In this document: positions 1 to 4,318 of the stretch, piece by piece
How the letters are laid out: every line of letters starts with the position of its first letter
Position numbering within the stretch: the stretch's first letter is position 1
Assembly (NCBI GenBank): GCA_023435325.1
Contig: JAEYRT010000102.1
Span: forward strand, 1-7,116
DNA: 7,116 nt
DNA from: Pseudomonadota bacterium
Lineage (GTDB): Bacteria > Pseudomonadota > Gammaproteobacteria > Burkholderiales > Burkholderiaceae_C
Reading direction: 5' to 3'
The notes under the pieces: model-generated
Databases searched by the model: none
What the model saw: the letters and a program-made list of their open reading frames with translations, nothing else
What the model was told of the DNA's origin: nothing
Made by a program: the position numbers and the translations under genes

Positions 1-118
1 AGACCAAGGCGTGCACGGGATTCGGAGTGGCTGCAGCCTGGGACGGGGCCGCATGGGCTGCCAACTGGGCAGCAGCGGCAAGCAAGGCGACAGCAGAGGA
101 GCGAACGAGGGTGTTCAT
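1..118 (-). CDS. Exported protein, N-terminal fragment (product unknown)
   Basis: Only the first 39 codons are inside the window; the gene runs off the left edge. The translation starts MNTLVRSSAVALLAAAAQ and looks like a Sec signal peptide: a positive charge at Arg6, a hydrophobic Ala/Leu stretch over residues 8-21, and a likely signal peptidase I site near the His-Ala-Ala at 22-24, followed by a Pro/Ala/Ser-rich mature start. The product is therefore probably periplasmic or secreted. It lies 54 bp downstream of ohr on the same strand, so it could be co-transcribed with it. The Shine-Dalgarno sequence is weak (only an AAAG-like stretch). Some ohr loci of related bacteria, as I recall, carry an exported alpha/beta-hydrolase next to ohr, but no catalytic motif is visible here, so I do not assign that function. 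The start and signal peptide are fairly sure; the function is unknown. Confidence 0.6.
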   Translation of the reverse strand, partial: MNTLVRSSAVALLAAAAQLAAHAAPSQAAATPNPVHALV

Positions 119-172
119 AGAGATGACTTTCAAGGGGTGGAGGGGATCAATCGGCAATGGCTGCGATGGCGC

Positions 173-601
173 TTAGTCAGCGATCACCAGCGCCACATCA
201 ACATTGCCGCGGGTGGCATTGGAATAAGGGCAGACGATGTGTGCCTGCTGTACCAGCGCTTCCACCACGGCCCGCTCCATGCCGGGCACACGAATGGTCA
301 ACTGGACCTGCAGAGCAAAGCCTGTGGGGACGGGGCCAATGCCCACTTCGCCGGTGATGCGGGTGTCGGCAGGCAGTGCCTGCTTGCTGCGCATGGCTAC
401 AAATTGCAGCGCGCCCAGAAAGCAGGCCGAGTAGCCAGCGGCAAACAACTGCTCGGGGTTGGTGCCGCTGCCACCGGCGCCACCCAATTCGCGGGGGGTG
501 GACAGTTGCACCGTCAGCGCACCGTCTGAAGAAACGGCTTGACCGCTACGGCCCCCGGTTGCAGTTGCGGTGGCGGTGTAGAGCACTTTGGCGAGAGACA
601 T
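173..601 (-). CDS. ohr: Organic hydroperoxide resistance protein Ohr
   Basis: Ohr is a cytoplasmic Cys-based peroxidase of the OsmC/Ohr family. It reduces organic and fatty-acid hydroperoxides to alcohols and is recycled by lipoylated proteins. The 142-residue length is typical. The family signature is present: reactive cysteine Cys60 in AAGYSACFLGAL and resolving cysteine Cys124 in the C-P-Y-S-N-A-T-R-G-N block near the end. Arg18 and Glu50 (in NPEQLF) match the Arg and Glu that orient the peroxidatic thiolate. All key residues are intact, so the protein should be active. The ATG is preceded by AGGAG at 611-615 (minus strand, 9-nt spacing). The gene diverges from an AraC-family regulator at 721-1560, with about 120 bp between the two start codons; no MarR-type ohrR is seen in the window. 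The Cys60/Cys124 spacing and the second motif argue for Ohr rather than OsmC. Confidence 0.95.
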   Translation of the reverse strand: MSLAKVLYTATATATGGRSGQAVSSDGALTVQLSTPRELGGAGGSGTNPEQLFAAGYSACFLGALQFVAMRSKQALPADTRITGEVGIGPVPTGFALQVQLTIRVPGMERAVVEALVQQAHIVCPYSNATRGNVDVALVIAD

Positions 602-720
602 GGTTTCGAACTCCTGGGTTGGTGCAGTGCATGGACTGCGTTGCGACAGGAAGAAGTGTCTCGCGGACGGCGATACTATTTATGATGTTTAGTATATGAT
701 TTTTGACTTGGGGTATTTTT
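602..720. promoter_or_regulatory. Divergent ohr / AraC-regulator promoter region
   Basis: This 119-bp gap separates two divergent genes and must hold both promoters. It is clearly AT-richer than its surroundings between about 671 and 720. An inverted repeat, ATACTA (673-678) and TAGTAT (690-695), with an 11-nt spacer, sits near its centre. For ohr (minus strand), TATACT at 696-691 is a plausible -10 element, but I find no good -35 hexamer 17 nt upstream. For the regulator (plus strand), TATGAT occurs twice (681-686 and 695-700) as possible -10 elements, again without clear -35 boxes, as expected for activator-dependent promoters. Promoter positions are guesses; the repeat itself is seen directly. 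Confidence 0.5.
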
Positions 721-1560
721 ATGGTGGACCGACTGGCTGCCTTGCTCGACCATTTCTCCGTGACGGCCGACATGTTCCATGCAGGCACGCTGTGCGGCAG
801 CCACTGGTTGGAAGCCAAGGAGCATATGGGGCAGATGCACCTGATCCGGCGTGGCCCCATTACCGTCTACCACGGTAGTGAGAAGTTGCAAATTGATGTG
901 CCCAGCCTGCTGCTGTACCCGCGCACCATGGCCCATCGTTTCGAGAGCGACGTGCATTCCGGAGCCGACATGGTCTGCGCCAATCTGGTGTTTGCAGGCG
1001 GCGTGAACAACTCCATCGCTGATGCGCTGCCCGACGTGGTGTGCTTGCCGCTGGACGACATGGCCGATGCTGCCGTGGTTCTGCACCTGCTGTTTGATGA
1101 AGCCTTTGCGCGCCGCTGTGGTCGCACGACGGTGCTCAACCGGCTGTTTGAGGTGGTGCTGATCCAGGTGCTGCGTCAGCTGATGGAGCGCAGCCAGGTC
1201 CAGGGCGGTATGCTCGCCGGCCTGGCGCATCCACGCCTGCGGCAGGCGCTGGTGGCCATGCACGAGTCACCCGCCCGGGCGTGGAGCCTGGAGGACCTGG
1301 GGGCTTTGTGTGGCATGTCGCGCAGCGTGTTTGCCAACAGCTTTCGCGATACGGTGGGATGTACACCCGGCGTCTACCTGCAAAACTGGCGCATGGCCAT
1401 CGCCCAGCGGCTGCTGCGCCAAGGCCAGTCGCTGCAACAGGTGGCCGATACCGTGGGCTATGGCAGCGAGGCGGCATTCTCACGTGCATTTCGCACCCAG
1501 GTCGGCATGCCCCCGCGGCAATGGCGCGAGGCACAAAAGCAGGCCGGCGCCCCCATGTGA
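721..1560 (+). CDS. AraC-family transcriptional regulator, RclR-like (cupin_6 + double HTH)
   Basis: This 279-residue DNA-binding regulator has an N-terminal cupin-type sensor domain (about residues 1-165) and a C-terminal AraC double helix-turn-helix (about 170-272, from HPRLRQALVAMHE through VADTVGYGSEAAFSRAFRTQVG). The second HTH carries the usual G-Y-x-S/G-E-x-x-F-S-R-A-F block. Layout and N-terminus resemble the reactive-chlorine sensor RclR of E. coli, as I recall it. Cys25 (before GSHW) and Cys86 (in DMVCANLVF) align with RclR Cys21 and Cys89, the reported redox pair, suggesting thiol-based oxidant sensing; this is inference. I chose the ATG at 721 because a G-rich Shine-Dalgarno (GGGG, 710-713) sits 7 nt upstream; an in-frame TTG at 703 would add six residues but lacks a good site. 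The probable target is the divergent ohr. The family is sure; the ligand or oxidant is not. Confidence 0.88.
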   Translation: MVDRLAALLDHFSVTADMFHAGTLCGSHWLEAKEHMGQMHLIRRGPITVYHGSEKLQIDVPSLLLYPRTMAHRFESDVHSGADMVCANLVFAGGVNNSIADALPDVVCLPLDDMADAAVVLHLLFDEAFARRCGRTTVLNRLFEVVLIQVLRQLMERSQVQGGMLAGLAHPRLRQALVAMHESPARAWSLEDLGALCGMSRSVFANSFRDTVGCTPGVYLQNWRMAIAQRLLRQGQSLQQVADTVGYGSEAAFSRAFRTQVGMPPRQWREAQKQAGAPM

Positions 1561-1572
1561 AGACCCAAACGA

Positions 1573-1604
1573 AAAGCCCTTGATCATTGCTGATCAAGGG
1601 CTTT
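1573..1604. terminator. Two-way intrinsic terminator between regulator gene and tRNA-Phe
   Basis: A perfect 14-bp stem (AAAGCCCTTGATCA, 1573-1586, with its complement at 1591-1604) closes a 4-nt TTGC loop. It lies 12 nt after the stop of the AraC-type gene and 5 nt beyond the 3' CCA end of the convergent tRNA-Phe. On the minus strand the stem runs into TTTTCGTTT, a good tail for ending the tRNA transcript. On the plus strand it ends in CTTTGAATTT, a weaker tail. It probably stops transcription from both sides. Confidence 0.85.
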
Positions 1605-1609
1605 GAATT

Positions 1610-1685
1610 TGGTGGCTTGGGACGGGATCGAACCGCCGACACGCGGATTTTCAATCCGCTGCTCTACCAACTGAGCTACCGAGCC
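1610..1685 (-). tRNA. tRNA-Phe (anticodon GAA), CCA encoded
   Basis: The minus strand folds into a full 76-nt cloverleaf. The D arm is GCTC/GAGC with an AGTTGGTA loop; the anticodon stem is GCGGA/TCCGC with loop TTGAAAA (anticodon GAA, Phe); the variable loop is GTGTC; the T arm is GGCGG-TTCGATC-CCGTC with one G-U pair. The discriminator is A and the 3' CCA is encoded at 1612-1610. One oddity: the acceptor stem GGCTCGG against CCAAGCC leaves position 5 (C) opposite position 68 (A), an unpaired C-A. All other arms are intact, so I treat it as a working gene. It is followed on its strand by the strong terminator at 1573-1604. Confidence 0.95.
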
Positions 1686-1727
1686 ATCTGCATCCACCTG
1701 AATTGCTTCAAGCAGTGAAGAATTGCG

Positions 1728-1733
1728 ATTGTA
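1728..1733 (-). promoter_or_regulatory. Possible -10 element of the tRNA-Phe promoter
   Basis: On the minus strand TACAAT (5 of 6 matches to TATAAT) lies 43 nt before the mature 5' end of tRNA-Phe, inside an AT-rich stretch (1720-1775), which would give a leader of about 35 nt. No convincing TTGACA-like box is seen at 16-18 nt spacing. The tRNA could instead be read through from the small gene upstream, because no clear terminator separates them. Confidence 0.3.
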
Positions 1734-1799
1734 TGCTGAAAAAACAGGGCGCTTGAGGAAAACGGGTTTTTTTACTCGTCTTGGGCACCAGGCACACCG

Positions 1800-2018
1800 T
1801 CAGTGCACAGGAAGGTATTCGGCATCCAGGGCTGGTTCGCGCTCCAGATCCTGGTGCACGCCCATGGTTTCGCTGGCGCGTTCCAAGGCCTGCCACATGA
1901 GGGCAGGCATCTGCAGGATGCGTTCGGGGGTGCGCGACTGGGCAATCCATTCGCTGATAAATGCATGCTGTTCGGCAGTCAGCAAGTCGAGGTGCAGCAT
2001 TTCGTCAATGGTCTTCAT
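1800..2018 (-). CDS. Small conserved-looking hypothetical protein, 72 aa
   Basis: I do not recognise this protein. The 72-residue product starts MKTIDEMLHLDLLTAEQHAF and ends in EYLPVH. It has no signal peptide, no membrane segment and no cysteine. It is acidic and amphipathic, with likely helices at about residues 14-27, 31-36 and 38-52, which suggests a small soluble helical protein. Support for it being real: a good Shine-Dalgarno (GAGAGGG, plus-strand positions 2025-2031) placed 6 nt before the ATG, protein-like composition, and a position in an otherwise empty gap. The reading frame stays open upstream to 2156, but the added residues are atypical and lack a Shine-Dalgarno, so I chose the inner ATG. 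It lies downstream of ybeY on the same strand, separated by 183 bp and a possible terminator, and upstream of tRNA-Phe. No function can be assigned. Confidence 0.72.
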   Translation of the reverse strand: MKTIDEMLHLDLLTAEQHAFISEWIAQSRTPERILQMPALMWQALERASETMGVHQDLEREPALDAEYLPVH

Positions 2019-2050
2019 GGGGTGCCCTCTCAAGTGATGGTGTTCTGGTC

Positions 2051-2081
2051 TTAGCAAAAACAGGGCCACAGTGGGTGTGGC
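2051..2081 (-). terminator. Possible intrinsic terminator after ybeY
   Basis: On the minus strand, GCCACA and TGTGGC (plus-strand arms 2065-2070 and 2076-2081, 5-nt loop) form a perfect 6-bp stem followed by CCTGTTTTTGC. This is terminator-like but modest: the stem is short and the T run starts a few bases late. It lies about 120 nt after the ybeY stop and just before the 72-residue gene, so it would end the phoH-ybeY transcript. Confidence 0.4.
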
Positions 2082-2201
2082 TCTGCAGCCCATGCATGTA
2101 CAGATGTGTCCCAAACCGCGGATCGCAAGGGCGGCGTGCAGACACGGGCGAAACACCGCGCGTGTTCTGGCACCTAGGCAGATGAATCGCTGCTGAGTCG
2201 C
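2082..2201. other. Gap between ybeY and the 72-aa gene
   Basis: No gene is supported in this stretch. An open frame on the minus strand continues from the 72-residue gene, but its peptide (many His, Arg, Cys) does not look like a protein start. A short palindrome AACAC-CGCGC-GTGTT (2152-2166) and a small hairpin CTGAG-TCG-CTCAG (2193-2205), overlapping the ybeY stop codon, are the only structures I see. Neither is followed by a T run. Confidence 0.4.
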
Positions 2202-2663
2202 TCAGTCTTTGGCGTAAGGGTCGGCAAAGCCCAGTTCCTGCATGATGTCGGTCTCGTAGGCCTCCATCTCTTCGGCATCTTCCTCGCTGGTTTCGTGGTC
2301 CCAGCCCTGGGCGTGCAGCGTACCGTGCACGATCATGTGGGCGTAGTGCTCTTCCAGGGTTTTGTTCTGTTCCTGGGCTTCGCGCTCGATCACGGGGCCG
2401 CAGATCACCAGGTCGGCCTGCACAGTCGGTTCCTGTTGGTAGTCGAAGGTCAGCACATTGGTGGCGTAGTCCTTCTTGCGGTACTGCAGGTTCAGCGCGT
2501 GGCCTTCTTCAATGCCGACAATGCGCACAGCCATTTCGGCGTCAACCGCCAAGGCGTGCTGGATCCACTTGGTGACGGTGGCCTCGGTCAGCAGAGCTTG
2601 GTGGGTGGCGAGATTGTCAAACTCACCAAATTGCAAAGAAAGATCTAAATTATTGAAGGTCAT
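2202..2663 (-). CDS. ybeY: YbeY, endoribonuclease / rRNA maturation factor
   Basis: YbeY is a single-domain, zinc-dependent endoribonuclease needed for 16S rRNA 3'-end maturation and for 70S ribosome quality control together with RNase R. The 153-residue length matches the family (about 155 in E. coli). The metal site is intact: H-G-T-L-H-A-Q-G-W-D-H at 113-123 supplies His113, His117 and His123. The conserved block YRKKDYATNVLTFDY (61-75) carries Arg62, matching the essential Arg59 of E. coli. The C-terminus is acidic, as usual. The ATG at 2663 is the only reasonable start: an in-frame TAG lies upstream with no ATG, GTG or TTG between. No Shine-Dalgarno is visible before it; a repeat-like palindrome sits there instead. 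It lies 67 bp downstream of phoH, a gene order common in bacteria, and is probably in its operon. Confidence 0.95.
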   Translation of the reverse strand: MTFNNLDLSLQFGEFDNLATHQALLTEATVTKWIQHALAVDAEMAVRIVGIEEGHALNLQYRKKDYATNVLTFDYQQEPTVQADLVICGPVIEREAQEQNKTLEEHYAHMIVHGTLHAQGWDHETSEEDAEEMEAYETDIMQELGFADPYAKD

Positions 2664-2710
2664 TTTGTGCGCTAGCGCTGATGGATAAAGCGCTAGTAGC
2701 TATCAAATCA
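2664..2710. repeat. Intergenic palindromic repeat, Comamonadaceae type, degenerate copy
   Basis: An inverted repeat CTAGCGCT (2672-2679) and AGCGCTAG (2689-2696) surrounds a 9-nt loop GATGGATAA. On the minus strand the sequence before it reads TTTGATAGCTACTAGCGCTT. I remember a dispersed element of this type (GATAGCT...AGCGCT-loop-AGCGCT...AGCTATC) as frequent between genes in Comamonas, Acidovorax and relatives. One side keeps the outer TAGCTATC (2695-2702), while the side next to ybeY has lost it. Only one copy occurs in this window, so its repeat status is from memory, not shown here. Confidence 0.55.
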
Positions 2711-2712
2711 AT

Positions 2713-2736
2713 GTGTAAAGCACGGCGTGCTTACAC
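2713..2736 (-). other. Stem-loop spanning the phoH stop codon
   Basis: GTGTAAAGCACG (2713-2724) pairs with CGTGCTTACAC (2726-2736) except for one bulged A. With a realistic 5-nt loop this leaves about 9 bp plus the bulge. It includes the phoH TAA (2731-2733). On the minus strand it is followed by ACATTGATTTGATAG, which has only scattered Ts, so it is a weak terminator at best; an mRNA-stability or processing element is equally possible. Confidence 0.5.
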
Positions 2737-3675
2737 GCGGGTGCGGCCATTGGATGCATCGTAGGCATCCACAATGCGTGCCACCAAGGGGTGGCGCACC
2801 ACATCGGCGCTGGTAAAGCGGTTCATGCTGATGCCCTTGATGCGCTTGAGCACGCGCTCGGCATCGATCAGGCCGCTCATGGCGCCCTTCGGTAAATCGA
2901 TCTGGCTGACGTCACCGGTCACCACAGCCTTGGCACCAAAGCCGATACGGGTGAGGAACATCTTCATCTGCTCAGGTGTGGTGTTCTGAGCTTCGTCCAG
3001 GATCACAAACGCATTGTTCAGCGTGCGGCCACGCATAAAAGCCAGTGGTGCAATTTCCAGCGCATTGCGCTCGAAGGCCTTTTGCACCTTCTCGTAGCCC
3101 ATTAGGTCGTACAGCGCGTCGTACAGCGGGCGCAGATAGGGATCGACTTTCTGTGTCAGATCTCCGGGCAGAAAACCCAGGCGTTCGCCCGCTTCCACGG
3201 CCGGACGGGTCAGGATGATGCGCTGCACGGCACTGCGTTCCAGCGCATCCACGGCACTGGCCACGGCCAGATAGGTTTTGCCCGTGCCGGCAGGGCCAAT
3301 GCCGAAGGTGATGTCGTGCTCGGCAATGTTTTGCAGGTACAGCGCCTGGTTGGGCGTACGTGCACGCAGGTCGCTGCGTCGCGTGGTCAGCTGGATGGCG
3401 TCGGGGTTGGCCTCGATCATGTCGGCGTCACCGGCAATCATCAGTTGCAGCGTGTCTTCAGAGATGGGGTCATCGGCCATTTCATACAGCGCCTGCAGCA
3501 GCTCCATGGCATCCTGTGCCTTGGCTTTGGGGCCATCGACCTTGAATTGCTCGTGGCGGTGCGCAATCTTGACTTGCAAGCCTGTTTCAATGGTGCGCAG
3601 ATGCACATCGGATGGCCCGCACAAATTGGCCAAACGGGTGTTGTTGTGAGGGGTGAATGTGTGGCGCAAGATCAC
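2731..3675 (-). CDS. phoH: PhoH family ATPase (PhoH-like protein)
   Basis: This is a cytoplasmic P-loop ATPase of the PhoH/YbeZ type, predicted to act in RNA metabolism and often encoded next to ybeY, whose product the E. coli homologue is reported to bind. The 314 residues show an N-terminal KH-like region (about 1-100) and the ATPase core: Walker A GPAGTGKT (127-134), the LTRPAVEAGERLGFLPGD block (155-172), Walker B VILDEAQN (224-231) and TGDVSQIDLP (253-262). All nucleotide-binding motifs are intact. The start is GTG at 3675: a Shine-Dalgarno AAGGA (plus-strand 3685-3689) lies 9 nt upstream, an in-frame TAG precedes it, and the next in-frame ATG would remove 78 residues. The gene diverges from ruvA with 58 bp between starts. 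Despite the name, phosphate-starvation control should not be assumed; no clear pho box is visible. Confidence 0.93.
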   Translation of the reverse strand: MILRHTFTPHNNTRLANLCGPSDVHLRTIETGLQVKIAHRHEQFKVDGPKAKAQDAMELLQALYEMADDPISEDTLQLMIAGDADMIEANPDAIQLTTRRSDLRARTPNQALYLQNIAEHDITFGIGPAGTGKTYLAVASAVDALERSAVQRIILTRPAVEAGERLGFLPGDLTQKVDPYLRPLYDALYDLMGYEKVQKAFERNALEIAPLAFMRGRTLNNAFVILDEAQNTTPEQMKMFLTRIGFGAKAVVTGDVSQIDLPKGAMSGLIDAERVLKRIKGISMNRFTSADVVRHPLVARIVDAYDASNGRTRV

Positions 3676-3733
3676 GCTGATAATTCCTTGCTAGGAAAGT
3701 CGCAGCCAATCGGGCTGCACAAAAAGGATCGCA
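3676..3733. promoter_or_regulatory. Divergent phoH / ruvA intergenic region
   Basis: This 58-bp gap holds the ribosome sites of both genes: AAGGA at 3685-3689 for phoH (minus) and AAGGA at 3724-3728 for ruvA (plus, 5-nt spacing). Two small palindromes are present: TTCCT-TGCT-AGGAA (3684-3697), which covers the phoH Shine-Dalgarno, and GCAGCC-AATCG-GGCTGC (3702-3718). GATAAT at 3679-3684 could be a plus-strand -10 element, without a good -35 box. No SOS box (CTG-N10-CAG of LexA type) is seen here. Confidence 0.4.
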
Positions 3734-4312
3734 ATGATAGGCAAACTGACGGGAACCCTGTTGGAGAAGAACCCACCCGAAGTCCTGGTGGACTGCCACG
3801 GTGTGGGCTATGAGGTGCAGGTGCCCATGAGCACGTTCTACAACTTGCCCAACCTGGGCGAAAAGATCAGCTTGCTGACGCACTTTATCGTGCGTGAGGA
3901 TGCCCAGTTGTTGTATGGGTTTGCGACCGCGCAAGAGCGTCAGACATTCCGCCAGCTGATCAAGATCACGGGTGTAGGCCCGCGCATGGCGCTTTCGCTG
4001 TTGTCAGGCCTGAGTATTGATGAGCTGGCGCAGGCCGTGGCGCTGCAGGAAGTCGGTCGTTTGGTGAAAGTGCCGGGTATTGGCAAGAAAACGGCGGAAC
4101 GCCTGCTGCTGGAACTCAAAGGCAAGCTGGGCGATGCCGTGGTGGGCAACACGTCTGCCCAGGCGCACAGTGATGCGCACTCGGATGTGCTGCAGGCGCT
4201 GCTGGCGCTGGGTTACAGCGAAAAGGAAGCAGCCATCGGCATGAAAGGTCTGCCTGCGGAAGTGGGTGTGTCTGACGGTATTAAGCTGGCCATCAAGGCC
4301 CTGACAAAGTAA
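3734..4312 (+). CDS. ruvA: Holliday junction branch migration protein RuvA
   Basis: RuvA binds four-way DNA junctions as a tetramer and loads the RuvB motor for branch migration in recombination and fork repair. The 192-residue protein has the three family domains: an OB-fold (about 1-63), two helix-hairpin-helix motifs (GVGP at 80-83 and GIGK at 115-118, the second within VPGIGKKTAERLLLELK), a Ser/Ala/His-rich linker (about 136-150), and the C-terminal RuvB-binding helical domain (about 151-192, VLQALLALGYSEKEA). The acidic pin Glu55-Asp56, which keeps duplex DNA from the crossover, sits at the same residue numbers as in E. coli. E. coli RuvA is 203 residues, so the linker is somewhat short here. 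The ATG has AAGGA 5 nt upstream. The stop is 6 nt before the ruvB ATG, so the two are surely co-translated. No ruvC lies in the window. Confidence 0.97.
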   Translation: MIGKLTGTLLEKNPPEVLVDCHGVGYEVQVPMSTFYNLPNLGEKISLLTHFIVREDAQLLYGFATAQERQTFRQLIKITGVGPRMALSLLSGLSIDELAQAVALQEVGRLVKVPGIGKKTAERLLLELKGKLGDAVVGNTSAQAHSDAHSDVLQALLALGYSEKEAAIGMKGLPAEVGVSDGIKLAIKALTK

Positions 4313-4318
4313 GTGTCC

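Noticed and set aside
11..529. 172-residue plus-strand open frame at the left edge
   Set aside because: It lies antisense over ohr and the signal-peptide gene; its composition (Gly, Gln, His, Arg rich) is that of a shadow frame in high-GC DNA, and ohr has all family motifs.
703..720. TTG at 703 as the start of the AraC-type regulator
   Set aside because: The ATG at 721 has a G-rich ribosome site at proper distance; the extra residues TWGIF have no family support.
1706..1720. CTTCA-AGCAG-TGAAG palindrome upstream of tRNA-Phe as a regulator site
   Set aside because: Five-base arms of this kind are frequent by chance; nothing else supports it.
3316..3813. 165-residue plus-strand frame over phoH and the start of ruvA
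   Set aside because: It is antisense to phoH, covers the divergent promoter gap and the ruvA ribosome site, and its peptide has no recognisable pattern.
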